Origin: Planctomycetaceae bacterium
Lineage (GTDB): Bacteria; Planctomycetota; Planctomycetia; Pirellulales; Pirellulaceae
Reading direction: 5' to 3'
Length of the DNA stretch: 42,871 nucleotides
NCBI GenBank assembly: GCA_007121535.1
Contig: SKKK01000068.1
Location: 1-42,871, forward strand
Shown piece by piece: positions 7,837-16,719 of this stretch. A program made the position numbers and the translations under genes. The notes under the pieces were generated by a model, which did no database searches, had not been told where the DNA came from, and worked only from the letters and a program-made list of their open reading frames with translations. Each line of letters opens with the position of its first letter. Positions within the stretch are counted from its first letter, which is position 1.

Positions 7837-9602
7837 CGCTGATAGGCGCTGCGGAGCCACCTTTCGTTTTCCAGGAATTGTGCCCGAGTCCGAGCGGGGA
7901 ATCGCTGGTGGGCGAAGCGTCGACGGATTCCGGTCAATCGCACCACGACTTGCATTGGCCGTTCGGGCTGGGCGGCCAGACGCAACCGGATCGCATCGCC
8001 GACAACTTTGGCGCCCACGACGACGGGTTCTTCCGGTACCAACCCGCACACCTGGATCGTTCCGTCTTCACAGACGGCTGCGAACTGGGGATCGATCGTG
8101 ATCAGCGTCTCTCGGTCGGAGATCGTCGCCGTGAACACGTCATCGAAGCGGACCTCCGGCATTTCCACGCTGGACAGGGCCACGTATCCGGTGTGGCTCC
8201 AGTCGGCTGGTACGATGGCGTTCTTGTCCGACTCGTAGGAGGGATAGCTGTCGTCATCGCTGTCGTCGCTTTCGTCGTCGCTTCCCGACTCCGATTCGCT
8301 GTCGGATTCCGATTGCGATTCCGAATCCGATTCGCTTTGTGAGTCGGATTCGCTTTGTGACTCAGATTCCGAGTCGGAATCGGATTCGCTTTGCGACTCG
8401 GATTCCGATTCACTGTCCGATTCGCTCTCGGACTCGCTCTCCGATTCACTGTCCGATTGGGATTCCGATTCCGACGGGCTGTCCGATTCCGACTCAGCGG
8501 GGCAGCAATCGCCAATGGTCACGATCTCCCACTTTTCCGAATCCGCGAAGTACTTGGCGATGCCGCAAGCACCGGCCGGAATACTGTCGCTGGACGCCTC
8601 CCAGATCTTCCGCAAGCCCACCGAATCGTAGACGATGAACAACAGACTGACCGGCGACCAGCCGTCTCCTGTCCACAATCGCAACTGAGCCAAAGCCGAA
8701 CCGCAGGGCGTCAAGTTCTCCACCAGCACGAACCGCCAGTGATCCTCGTATCCGCCCATCACCTGCCAGCGGGCTTCCTGCTCGTCGAACAGACACCAGA
8801 CCCAATCGTTGTCGCCAAACTTCATCGGCCAGACACCTTGGGACTGGTGCAAAGTTCGCACGGCTGTCCGCGTTCCCGGCGGATAGCCTGTCATGTGCCA
8901 GACCGTGACCGTCGGCTCCTGGGCATCCGCCGCGTAGACACTGCCGTTGGCATAGTAAAACACCGGACGACAACCGGGCATTTTGGCCCAGCCGACCGGT
9001 TCGTCGGGCGACTGGCCCACGTGCCAGTGGCTGGATGGCAGTCGGAACACGGCCATCCGTGGACGGTCGCCCAGCCGGACCACGGCCCAGCGAAGTCCCG
9101 TGCCGGGTTCCTTCCACAGGATGCGGGCCGTGCCGTAAGGGACACTACGAAGAGCAGACGACTCTCCCGGTGCGATCTCCGCGAACTGGTCGCTTTCCCG
9201 GATGACATTGACCTGCACCGGAGTCACGCCGGACACGACTGCTCGTCCGATGGCGCCGGAACGTAGCGGATCGACCAGCACGCACCAGCGTTGCGACTTC
9301 GCCTCGGCGGTCGGCTTGCTCCCTTCCAGATTCACCTGATTCTTGAACTGCTGCAGGTTGTCGCTGGCGGTGACAATTGGCTCGGTCAAGGCCAGCACGG
9401 CGAACCGAGCCAAGTCGTCGCTACTCGTATTGCGGACCTTGATGATCCCCGTCTGCCGAAACTCGGCCCCCGCTTCTCGGAGCACGTCGTGCTGGCTGGC
9501 CCGCTGCTGGCGCGCGGCATCGATGAACGCGTTGTAAGCCTCGGCCGGGATCTCCAGCCGCCCGCCGCGTTGGACCTTTTTCAAAGGATCGCCCGTGGTC
9601 AT
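7833..9602 (-). CDS. Distal tail protein with Ser/Asp/Glu/Gln repeat stretch
   Basis: Virion protein of 589 residues. The N-terminal 370 residues form an ordinary globular sequence that begins [20 protein letters not shown] and is rich in Trp and Tyr. Residues 370-457 are almost only Ser alternating with Asp, Glu or Gln, ending in a [11 protein letters not shown] acidic tail. A short C-terminal domain (458-589) follows. By position, after the tape measure and another tail protein, it should be a tail tip or fibre component. The acidic Ser stretch could be a flexible linker, a Ca2+-binding segment, or the acceptor for the glycan enzymes whose genes follow with ATGA coupling. No family recognised. 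Confidence 0.7.
   Translation of the reverse strand: MTTGDPLKKVQRGGRLEIPAEAYNAFIDAARQQRASQHDVLREAGAEFRQTGIIKVRNTSSDDLARFAVLALTEPIVTASDNLQQFKNQVNLEGSKPTAEAKSQRWCVLVDPLRSGAIGRAVVSGVTPVQVNVIRESDQFAEIAPGESSALRSVPYGTARILWKEPGTGLRWAVVRLGDRPRMAVFRLPSSHWHVGQSPDEPVGWAKMPGCRPVFYYANGSVYAADAQEPTVTVWHMTGYPPGTRTAVRTLHQSQGVWPMKFGDNDWVWCLFDEQEARWQVMGGYEDHWRFVLVENLTPCGSALAQLRLWTGDGWSPVSLLFIVYDSVGLRKIWEASSDSIPAGACGIAKYFADSEKWEIVTIGDCCPAESESDSPSESESQSDSESESESESESDSESESESQSESDSDSESESQSESDSQSESDSESQSESDSESESGSDDESDDSDDDSYPSYESDKNAIVPADWSHTGYVALSSVEMPEVRFDDVFTATISDRETLITIDPQFAAVCEDGTIQVCGLVPEEPVVVGAKVVGDAIRLRLAAQPERPMQVVVRLTGIRRRFAHQRFPARTRAQFLENERWLRSAYQR
8232..8495 (-). repeat. Ser-acidic dipeptide-coding repeat
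   Basis: Short degenerate hexamer repeats (GAT/GAG/CAG followed by TCC/TCG/AGT-type codons) code for residues 370-457 of the tail protein. Codons vary while the Ser-X pattern is kept, so selection acts on the protein rather than the DNA. Such tracts are prone to length change by slippage. Confidence 0.85.
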
Positions 9603-9605
9603 GCG

Positions 9606-10391
9606 TCAGACTCCAATTCCCAATCCGGCGAAGTTGCCCGCTGGATAGACCTGCTCCACGTAAACGGCGATCGGCCGCTTGACCAGCACATGCTCGTCTT
9701 CATCGTCGGCGTAACGGACCCAGAGGTACTCCCAGCCTTTCTTGTTGATGCCTTCGATGTCGCCGACTTTCAGCCCGCTCACATTCGGACTGGCGGCAAA
9801 GCGGAACGTGATCTCCCAGGCGTCCTTGCCTCGCTTGGCTCCGGAGGCTCCCAGGAACAAGACCTCGCCCGCAGCAAAGCCTTTGAACACCGCCTGGTTC
9901 GTGCGTCCCGTGAGCATGAACAGAGTCAGCTTGTAGGCCCCGGTGACCAAGGCACCCGGAATGCGATGCGTCTCGCTGAAGGAATACACGGGCACGGTCA
10001 CATCGGTGCCTTCCACGCTGTCCGTGCTGACCCCGATGGCGCCTTTGAAGTCCGGCGCCGTCTCGCCCGCTGGAGCATACTTGCCTACGGTCTGCAGACT
10101 CTGCGTGATGTGCGTGGTGCCGCCGCTGGTATCGAACGTGAATTCCGACTCATCAGGCTCACGGCTGCTATAGCGAGCAGTGACATCCCAGATCCCATTG
10201 CCGCTAGGATCGAGGCGATATTCAAGGAACGGCAGACCCGCGTAGAAGGCGGGGATCGTGCCTTCCACCAGCGCTCGCACGACGGCGTCGTCCTGCGTGC
10301 CCTGGACCACGTACACCAGATCCACCGAGGACTGTTGTGTGCCTTCGGTGGTTTCCCGGCTGTCGAATTTCTCGAAGATCTTGACTGCCAT
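9606..10391 (-). CDS. Tail-associated protein following the tape measure
   Basis: The 261-residue protein is mostly beta by its alternating pattern (DLVYVVQGTQDD, WDVTARYSS, WEITFRFAA). It follows the tape measure gene with a TGATG overlap of one base and precedes the Ser-rich tail protein with a 3-base gap. By synteny it is a distal tail or baseplate component. No catalytic motif is seen and no family is recognised. Confidence 0.65.
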   Translation of the reverse strand: MAVKIFEKFDSRETTEGTQQSSVDLVYVVQGTQDDAVVRALVEGTIPAFYAGLPFLEYRLDPSGNGIWDVTARYSSREPDESEFTFDTSGGTTHITQSLQTVGKYAPAGETAPDFKGAIGVSTDSVEGTDVTVPVYSFSETHRIPGALVTGAYKLTLFMLTGRTNQAVFKGFAAGEVLFLGASGAKRGKDAWEITFRFAASPNVSGLKVGDIEGINKKGWEYLWVRYADDEDEHVLVKRPIAVYVEQVYPAGNFAGLGIGV

Positions 10392-13300
10392 CAGCTAAAC
10401 GCCAGCCCTCCGTCTTGAGCTTCCTTAACCAATTGCTTCGTGTTCTGGGCGATCTGCTCGGAAGCCTTGGCCGTGCGCTCGGCCAGGCTGCTGGCCCCCA
10501 GACCCCGGATGGCCATCGCATTGAACGTGCCCTGGATCTCGCCCGCTCCGATGCCTCGACCCACGCCCGGCAAGTCACCCAATCCGCCGCCGGCCTGGTC
10601 GACCTTTTGCTGGGCCGTTTCGCTGTCAAACAGCTCTCGTTTCTGCTTGGCTTCGGCCAGCGCCGCATCGAGTTCCTCGCGGGCCTTTTGCAGGGCCGAC
10701 TTGCCATCGGCAGCGGGTGTTTCGGGCAATCCGGCTGTCTGCTCGAGTCGCTGGCGAGCATCTTCCGCCGCCCCTCGCGCGTCCTCGATCGCCGCATCCG
10801 CGTTCTGGCGAGCGTCGCTGGCCACCCCGCCCCAATAGGCCCCCACGGCGCCCTGGGCGTCGCGTGTGGCGTCCTGAACGATCCGCTTGGCATCTTCGGT
10901 CGCGGTCCCCAAGGGGCCCGACAGGGCGCCCAATTCGCGGCGAGCTTGGGCGATCTGGGCCGTGAGTTGTTCCACCTCCGCCGCATCACCGGTCTCGGTG
11001 GCGATTTGGAGCTTGTCTTCCCACTGGCCGATGGTCCATTCCAAGTTCCGCTGGACGACCTCGCGGCGTTCCCGTTCCAGTTGTTGGGATCGAGCATCCT
11101 CGGCCCGCATGTCCACGCCGATCAGCTTGCGGGCCACGGCCCCGGCAGCTCCGTCTTGGGCGGCCAAGTCCAGCAGGCTGTTGGCCAAGCTTTGCACCAT
11201 TCCGGACCACATGCGGTGCACGGCGATGACCACGCCGGCGAAGGCCTCGATCATGGCCGCCTTGAGCCCGTTCCAAATCTCGGACAGTTTGGCCACACCC
11301 GTGAGCCAGGCGGCTTCCAGGCCGCCCATCACGATTTGGCCCGCCGCTTCCCAGTCGCCCTCCGAGATAGCTTTCGTCAGACCGCCGAAGACGGTCCGGA
11401 AAATACCACCCAACTGTCCGAACAGGTCACCGACCATCGCGCCCAGATAGGTGCCCAGACTGCCCAGCGCCGTGCCCACTGTGGACAACGGGCCAGATAT
11501 AAAGGATGGAACGCGGGCCCAGATGCCCTGCAACCAGCCCATCAGGCGGCTCGCCCCCTGGCGAATGTAAGACCAGACGTGGTTTGCCGCCGCCGCGATA
11601 CTGGGCCAGACTTGACGAACTTGCTCGGCGCCCTGGAAGAAGACGACTTTCAGTCCGGACCAGAGGATCCGCGCGGCCAGACGGACGTCACCGGCTGCCA
11701 AAGCGGCTGAGATCCCGCCGACAACCTCTCTCACAATGGCCCACAGTTCGCCGAGAGCCTGGCCCACGATATTTAACCCAGCGCGCCCCGACTCGCTGAA
11801 TCTCGTCCAGGCGTACACTGCGCCGCTGACCGCCGCCACAACCAGTCCCACTGGGGAAACGATGGCCGCCAGCGCGGTGCCGACGGCGCCCAAAGCTGTG
11901 AGTACCAACGGCGCAGCCATCAACAACGGCGCCAATGGTCCGCCGATGCTGGCCCCAAGCACCCCGGCCAGTGAGCCCAGGCTGCCCACCGCTCCGGCCA
12001 TGCGTCCGCCGGCGCCGCGCGCCCCCGCTCCGATGCGTCCCAACATGCCGGTCCCGGCCGCCCGCAAGCGAGCGAAGGTCGCCAAGCCGACCGACCGCAC
12101 TGTGGCAAACGCGCTGATCATGCTGGTCCGCAGGGAGCGACCCAGCGCCGGCCCGAGAGTGATCCAGGCCGCTCGAATCCGCTGCACAGCGCCCATTGCC
12201 GCGGTGACGATACGTCCGAAATCCTGCTGCGCCATGCCGGCCACCTGCGCCAGGGGGCCACGCACCCAGGTTGGCAGACGGAGCCAGGCTGCGGAGACGC
12301 GGGCGACAGCTTGACGCCCGATCTGCTGGACGCGGGACATCGCGGCGTTGAATGGCCCGGTGACCCGCGAACTGGTCTGCTGCCAACGGGACTGCACGGA
12401 TGCAGTAACCGACGACCAGGCAGACGCAACCCGACCGGCGGAAGCCGATGCTCGCTGTTGGAGTTGCTGCCAGATGCCACCGACTCGGGAGCTCATGGCT
12501 TGCCAGGCAGTCGTGGCTCGGGAGCTGACCGTCTGCCAGCTTGTGGACATGCGCTGGGTAAACGACGTCCACGCGGCGTTCAAGCGAGCGATGGCCGGCG
12601 CCGCTGCAATAGCGATACGCGCGAAACCCGCGTTAACCGCGCCAGTAATCATCGGCGCCAAAGCTCGTGCATACTGCCCCAGACGAGCCAGTGCGGCTCG
12701 TCCCGCTCCCAGCAAATACGGCAAACTCGAAGCGGTAGCCGCCACCGTCCGGCGAACGACCTGGACCGTCAGCCCGGATAACTGGCGGACGATGCCGCTG
12801 GCGACACTTCTGATGGCCACGGCCGCGCGGGCTGCTGCGCTAACTGCGGTGTTACCCAGCGACACGAAAGCAGCACCGGTGATCTTCACCAGCCCGGGGA
12901 GTCCTTTGAGCGGCAGTGCCAATCGCAGCAGCCCCGCTCGGAGTGTGCTCACCACCCGCAGCGCCCCGGAAAACGGGGCCAGCAAAGTGCGACCAGTCGT
13001 GCTGGCCGTCAACGCGAGACCAGCCCAAATCATGCCCAGCCCGCCCAGTGCCCAGGCCAGCGCAGAAGCCATCGCTCCCACCGCCACCAGCGAACCGCCT
13101 ACCGCCGTCATGACAGCCGCCGCCAAGACGGCTCCGATCACCCAGCGTCTGTTGGCCGAAATCCACTGCGTGATACTGCCCAGCAGCGTGGTGACGAGCG
13201 GTTCCAGGCGTTGCAGGGCCGGCGCCAGTGCATCCCCAATGGCGATCGCCACGCCCTCGGCGGCAGACAAGATCCGGCGAAACGTACCGCCCAATCCGGA

Positions 13301-14275
13301 CTCCATCTCCTTGTGCGTGCGAGCTGCCACACCGTTGGCGCTGGCCAAGGCGTCGCGTAATTCCCGCACGTTTACAGCGTTCTTGCTTAGAGCCGAGGCG
13401 CCGGTGATGCCCAGCAATCCGAACGCCTCGTTGAACTTCTGTGCTCGGGCAGCCGTTCCCAGGTTGGCAGTCGCCTGATTCACTTCGTCGAGTACATCTA
13501 CCAGAGGCCGCGCATTGCCCTGCATGTCCACAAAGCTGACACCGAAGATGTCGCGCAGTCTCTCGGCTTGGGCTCCGCTGATCGTCAACAGACGCCGCAG
13601 CGCCGTACCGGCATTACTGCCTTGAATGCCGACGTTGCCCAAGGCGCCCAACAGAGCCAGCGTATCCTCGATCGACATGTTGAAGTCACTGGCGACCGGA
13701 CCGGCGTAAGTCAGCGAGTCGCCCAGGGATTCCAGCGTATTGAAGCTCTTGTTGGCTGCCACGGTCAGGGCGTCGGCGACTCGGGAAGCATCACCGGCCT
13801 CCAGCGAGAACTGACGGATCGCAGCCGCCATGATGCCAGAAGCGGCCGTCGCATCCGTGGACGTGGCTCGTGACAGGTCCAGCACGCTGGCCGTCATCCG
13901 GTCGATCTGATCGGGCGAGAAACCGGCCCGTCCCAATTCGGTCATCAACGAGGCCACTTGGGCCGAGGTAAAGCTGGTCGTCCGTCCCAGTTCCTGAGCC
14001 GTCGTTCGCAATCGCTGGAACTGTTCGTCCGTCGCCTCGGTCACAGCTTTTACCGTCCGCATCTGGTCGTCAAAACCGGCAAACACCTTGGTCGCGAATG
14101 CCAGGGGCGCCCCCAGACCGGCGCCCAATGCCAACAGTGGTCGTCCCAAGGCTCCCACACCGGAGGCAAAACCCCGCAAGCGGGCCGAGACGCGGGCCAA
14201 CCCTGCCTGAACGCGATCGCGCAGCGCGATCTCGACGTAGGCTTTTCCGGCTCGAACTTCCCGACCAGCAGCCAT
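10391..14275 (-). CDS. Phage tail tape measure protein (TP901-like)
   Basis: Scaffolds tail-tube assembly and sets tail length; ejected with the DNA. At 1294 residues it is the longest gene in the window. Residues 60-260 match the TP901 core type: FAGFDDQMRTVKAVTEA, LGRTTSFTSAQVASLM, LSRATSTDATAASGIM and FNTLESLGDSLTYAGP. Long Ala/Arg helices, several hydrophobic segments (about 375-420 and 770-860) and a Glu/Ala/Arg coiled coil (about 1090-1230) follow, all usual for this family. ATG 14275 comes 4 bases after the upstream gene. If about 1.5 angstrom per residue applies, the tail would be near 190 nm, consistent with a siphovirus; no contractile sheath gene is seen. Confidence 0.93.
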   Translation of the reverse strand: MAAGREVRAGKAYVEIALRDRVQAGLARVSARLRGFASGVGALGRPLLALGAGLGAPLAFATKVFAGFDDQMRTVKAVTEATDEQFQRLRTTAQELGRTTSFTSAQVASLMTELGRAGFSPDQIDRMTASVLDLSRATSTDATAASGIMAAAIRQFSLEAGDASRVADALTVAANKSFNTLESLGDSLTYAGPVASDFNMSIEDTLALLGALGNVGIQGSNAGTALRRLLTISGAQAERLRDIFGVSFVDMQGNARPLVDVLDEVNQATANLGTAARAQKFNEAFGLLGITGASALSKNAVNVRELRDALASANGVAARTHKEMESGLGGTFRRILSAAEGVAIAIGDALAPALQRLEPLVTTLLGSITQWISANRRWVIGAVLAAAVMTAVGGSLVAVGAMASALAWALGGLGMIWAGLALTASTTGRTLLAPFSGALRVVSTLRAGLLRLALPLKGLPGLVKITGAAFVSLGNTAVSAAARAAVAIRSVASGIVRQLSGLTVQVVRRTVAATASSLPYLLGAGRAALARLGQYARALAPMITGAVNAGFARIAIAAAPAIARLNAAWTSFTQRMSTSWQTVSSRATTAWQAMSSRVGGIWQQLQQRASASAGRVASAWSSVTASVQSRWQQTSSRVTGPFNAAMSRVQQIGRQAVARVSAAWLRLPTWVRGPLAQVAGMAQQDFGRIVTAAMGAVQRIRAAWITLGPALGRSLRTSMISAFATVRSVGLATFARLRAAGTGMLGRIGAGARGAGGRMAGAVGSLGSLAGVLGASIGGPLAPLLMAAPLVLTALGAVGTALAAIVSPVGLVVAAVSGAVYAWTRFSESGRAGLNIVGQALGELWAIVREVVGGISAALAAGDVRLAARILWSGLKVVFFQGAEQVRQVWPSIAAAANHVWSYIRQGASRLMGWLQGIWARVPSFISGPLSTVGTALGSLGTYLGAMVGDLFGQLGGIFRTVFGGLTKAISEGDWEAAGQIVMGGLEAAWLTGVAKLSEIWNGLKAAMIEAFAGVVIAVHRMWSGMVQSLANSLLDLAAQDGAAGAVARKLIGVDMRAEDARSQQLERERREVVQRNLEWTIGQWEDKLQIATETGDAAEVEQLTAQIAQARRELGALSGPLGTATEDAKRIVQDATRDAQGAVGAYWGGVASDARQNADAAIEDARGAAEDARQRLEQTAGLPETPAADGKSALQKAREELDAALAEAKQKRELFDSETAQQKVDQAGGGLGDLPGVGRGIGAGEIQGTFNAMAIRGLGASSLAERTAKASEQIAQNTKQLVKEAQDGGLAFS

Positions 14276-14279
14276 GTGC

Positions 14280-14828
14280 TTACCCTTTCACGCTGCCGGC
14301 CCAGGCATGAGGAATCGTGCCCGCCGCCACTTCTTCCTGCAGCGAGGGACCCATGAAGGGACGCGGACGATAGACGGTCCGACGACGCCGACGACGTTCG
14401 CCCACACGAGCCTTTCTGCGAGCATTGCGGCGCCGCCAGGTTTTCCCTTGATCTCGGGAGACCTCCTGGACCTGCACCGCATCGCCGAACTCCAATATCT
14501 GTGGCACCGTGTTGCTGCCCAGATCGATCCACGATTGTTGGACCTGGTTCAGTTTCACCGGTCCGACGACCAGCGATTCTTGATAGGGATCGTAGGCGAA
14601 CTGGATGTTCTTCAGATTGGCCACGCGATCCTGGGAATGGACGCTGGGCGGCTGGCCCGGCTCCGAGGGCCGTTTGCGGCGCCGCAACTTCGAACGGGCT
14701 CGCCGCCGAACGAAGGCCCCGATCTTGGACATGGCCTGACGGTTGGCACGACCGATGCGCTTGCCGACCTCTTTGCGGTCCAGGAAGAACCGCCGCATCT
14801 GCATGGTCATCTGGAACTGCTGGGGCAT
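14280..14828 (-). CDS. HK97 gp10-like neck / tail-completion protein
   Basis: The 182-residue basic protein has the layout of the HK97 gp10 group: a helical N-terminus (RIGRANRQAMSKIGAFVRRRARSKL), a Ser-Glu-Pro-Gly-Gln-Pro-Pro turn, then VGPVKLNQ. The C-terminal third is Arg-rich. Here it sits between the tail chaperone genes and the tape measure rather than beside the head-tail connector, so the label could be wrong. Confidence 0.55.
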   Translation of the reverse strand: MPQQFQMTMQMRRFFLDRKEVGKRIGRANRQAMSKIGAFVRRRARSKLRRRKRPSEPGQPPSVHSQDRVANLKNIQFAYDPYQESLVVGPVKLNQVQQSWIDLGSNTVPQILEFGDAVQVQEVSRDQGKTWRRRNARRKARVGERRRRRRTVYRPRPFMGPSLQEEVAAGTIPHAWAGSVKG

Positions 14829-14831
14829 CGA

Positions 14832-15131
14832 TCAGGCCTTCTTCTTGGTAAACAAAGGTTTCAACAATCGCAGGTTCCCGGCGTTCAACCGCAGACCGCT
14901 GGCCCGTCGCACTGTGGACTTCAGGTCCACTGGCAAAAAATCCGCCACATCGAACGGCCGCCGCTGTCGCTTGGGATCACGGTGGCAGTTGGCCAGCATC
15001 GCCATGAGGTGGCTGGTATGCAGCCAGTGTTCACGACGGCGACCGGCATACATCCACGCCAGTTCCCGCAGCGTCAGCGGACCGGCGTCGACTCCGAGGA
15101 CGCCGGCGAGTTCCCAGATGCTGCGATAAAG
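14832..15131 (-). CDS. Tail assembly chaperone, downstream frame (likely -1 frameshift product)
   Basis: This frame encodes LYRSIWELAGVLG, then ELAWMYAGRRREHW, HTSHLMAMLANCHRDP and PFDVADFLP, a pattern I associate with the second part of tail chaperones (T-like). It is in the -1 frame relative to the upstream gene and overlaps its end by about 58 bases from the point where the sequence looks coding. No ATG with a ribosome site is found in the overlap; the first in-frame ATG (15053) falls inside the conserved region. Expression by programmed -1 frameshifting is therefore likely, as in lambda G-T. I see no canonical X-XXY-YYZ slip site, so the exact junction is unknown. Confidence 0.65.
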   Translation of the reverse strand, partial: LYRSIWELAGVLGVDAGPLTLRELAWMYAGRRREHWLHTSHLMAMLANCHRDPKRQRRPFDVADFLPVDLKSTVRRASGLRLNAGNLRLLKPLFTKKKA

Positions 15132-15589
15132 GTCTGCAGCTCCCGGTCGATCTGCTCGCTGGCCTGTCGCATCACCGTTTGGATCGTGGCCTCGATCTGT
15201 CGATCGTCCAGCTTGCCGCTGACCAGCTTGATCGCTTCCGCCTGCGCCTTGCCCGTCGCCTTCCACAGCCGCCCCAGGACTTCGCGACGGTCTTTCGGGA
15301 AAAAATCAATCAGCCCTTGCACCAGCGCTGTGGCCGCCTCTTCGATCGCATCGCCCACCAGCAACTCGGCGAACGCTTCCTCGCCGATCGCTTGCTGCTC
15401 AGCCTGCGGCTGGCAGACAACGTACAACGTGTTGACCAGCAGTTCCGGGTCTTCCGACAGTCGGTTCAGCAACTGGCCGTCGAACACGTCCAGCAGATTG
15501 ACCCCCGCCCGCTCGCGGACCCGCTTGATCGTGTTCACATTGATGGCCAGGTTCCAAGAGCGTCCCTGGGTGTCTTTCCATGTGCTCAT
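15074..15589 (-). CDS. Tail assembly chaperone, upstream frame (G-like)
   Basis: The 171-residue protein helps the tape measure fold before tube polymerisation. It starts MSTWKDTQGRSWNLAINVNTIKRVRE, a pattern common to G-like proteins that sit just before the tape measure, followed by helices ending in an acidic/Gln-rich tail. ATG 15589 has GAGGAGG just upstream and overlaps the stop of the previous small gene (ATGA). Position between tail tube and tape measure supports the call. It likely provides the N-terminal part of a longer frameshift product. Confidence 0.75.
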   Translation of the reverse strand: MSTWKDTQGRSWNLAINVNTIKRVRERAGVNLLDVFDGQLLNRLSEDPELLVNTLYVVCQPQAEQQAIGEEAFAELLVGDAIEEAATALVQGLIDFFPKDRREVLGRLWKATGKAQAEAIKLVSGKLDDRQIEATIQTVMRQASEQIDRELQTFIAASGNSPASSESTPVR

Positions 15590-15765
15590 TCGTCCTCCTC
15601 TTCTTCTTCCGTCTGGTCAAGAATCACAAATGGCTGCGGTTGCGATTCGGCCAACTGGATCAGCCAGCGCAGATCCTGAGCGTTGATCGCCACGAACGCC
15701 TTCTCACCGGCTGGCGCCAATCCCTGTTTCAGCGTTTCCAGCCGTTGTCGGTCAGTTGTCATCAT
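15586..15765 (-). CDS. Small acidic phage protein
   Basis: The 59-residue protein begins MMTTDRQRLETLKQG and ends in an acidic run (TEEEEEDE). A longer start at 15783 is possible (TGATG with the tail tube gene), but GGAGG lies 7 bases before 15765. It overlaps the start of the tail chaperone (ATGA). Function unknown; a small companion of the chaperone or tube is plausible from position. Confidence 0.6.
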   Translation of the reverse strand: MMTTDRQRLETLKQGLAPAGEKAFVAINAQDLRWLIQLAESQPQPFVILDQTEEEEEDE

Positions 15766-15782
15766 TCGCGTTCCTCCGGGCA

Positions 15783-16256
15783 TCAGGTGCCGGAAACCTC
15801 AAACCAATCCGGTTCCACCAGGGAGCCCGATTCCTCGTGGTAGGTGGGCTTGAGCGTGAATTCGTACTCCGAGGCGTTCTCGAGTTCCTGTGTCAGGTTC
15901 ATCGAGAAGATCTCGCAGAAGGCCCGTGGTCCCTGGGCTCCGGATTCCGTTACTTCCGCATCGAGCACCAGGAACTCGACGGCCTTGTCTTCCAGGTAGG
16001 CTTCCAGCAAGCTGTCGAACACCGTATCCACCCCAGCCTTGTGGCGATACGTGAAACTGATCTCCAGTTCCTTGAGGGCCCCTTTGGTCAGTTTCCAACT
16101 GCTGAACCGGGCCGACACGTCCGCTTCGCCCTTGCCCAGGTTGGCCGAGACGTTGATGGCATTCTTGACCTCGGTCCAGGTCGGGGTCGCGTGGGTGCCT
16201 CCGTTCAGATACAGCTTGCAATCCTTGCCCACGACGGGCGCTTGCACGAGAGTCAT
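15783..16256 (-). CDS. Major tail tube protein
   Basis: The 157-residue protein polymerises into the tail tube. It begins MTLVQAPVVGKDCKLYLN and contains EVKNAINVSANLGKGEADVSAR and LEISFTYRHKAG, a strand-rich pattern that fits the tube fold where a Trp-Thr-containing strand is followed by a glycine-rich turn. ATG 16256 has AAGGAG 7 bases upstream. Size and position between the terminator-like gene and chaperones agree. Copy number in virions should be high. Confidence 0.8.
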   Translation of the reverse strand: MTLVQAPVVGKDCKLYLNGGTHATPTWTEVKNAINVSANLGKGEADVSARFSSWKLTKGALKELEISFTYRHKAGVDTVFDSLLEAYLEDKAVEFLVLDAEVTESGAQGPRAFCEIFSMNLTQELENASEYEFTLKPTYHEESGSLVEPDWFEVSGT

Positions 16257-16273
16257 CTGGTTCTCCTTGTGGT

Positions 16274-16711
16274 TTACGAGGCCTGTCTCCAGCCCCGAAA
16301 TGTCAGCGTCACGACGCTGGTAAACTGGCGATACTTATGCAGGTGCTCCTGCAGATACAAGAGCCGCACTTGCGGGGAGATCAACGTCGTCCCGCCCGGC
16401 CGCTGGCCGAACAGGAAGTAGTCGGCGATCTGCTGGGTCAGGAATGTCAACGGGTCCAAGCGGTCGTTGTCGATCGATGGCGGTTTCATCTGCACGCCGA
16501 TGTCGATCGCATACTCGTGAACCGACGACGAGCGGGTGTCCAACTTGCCTCCATCTTCCCTGGGCACCACGGTGATTTTGAGTTCGTTCAGTTCCTGTAA
16601 CTCGAAAGTAGGCAGGTAGCCCCGCTCGGCGGTGAACGACAGGCTGAATTCCCGACCGTTCAGTTCGTCGACGATTGCGTCGGCCAATTGGATGATTTGG
16701 GCTTGTTGCAT
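16274..16711 (-). CDS. Tail terminator-like protein
   Basis: The 145-residue alpha/beta protein (MQQAQIIQLADAIVDELN, then strands LSFTAERGYLPTFEL and ELKITVVPRED) sits just before the tail tube, where siphophages encode the protein that caps the tube. The ATG at 16711 has GAGGA upstream; a GTG at 16723 overlapping the previous stop (GTGA) is the alternative and would add 4 residues. No catalytic motif. Call rests on size, fold pattern and position. Confidence 0.6.
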   Translation of the reverse strand: MQQAQIIQLADAIVDELNGREFSLSFTAERGYLPTFELQELNELKITVVPREDGGKLDTRSSSVHEYAIDIGVQMKPPSIDNDRLDPLTFLTQQIADYFLFGQRPGGTTLISPQVRLLYLQEHLHKYRQFTSVVTLTFRGWRQAS

Positions 16712-16719
16712 CAGGTTCC

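Noticed and set aside
8232-8495. CRISPR-like or satellite array
   Set aside because: The short repeat is in frame, varies in codons and lacks constant repeats with unique spacers; it codes for a Ser-acidic stretch.
9291-10418. Plus-strand 375-codon open frame opposite two tail genes
   Set aside because: Covers parts of two tail genes on the other strand; no ribosome site or domain.
10415-11710. Plus-strand 431-codon open frame opposite the tape measure
   Set aside because: Complement of a clear tape measure gene; rich in Gly/Arg/Leu/His with no family pattern.
12348-13478. Plus-strand 376-codon open frame opposite the tape measure
   Set aside because: Antisense shadow of the Ala-rich tape measure helices; no start signal.
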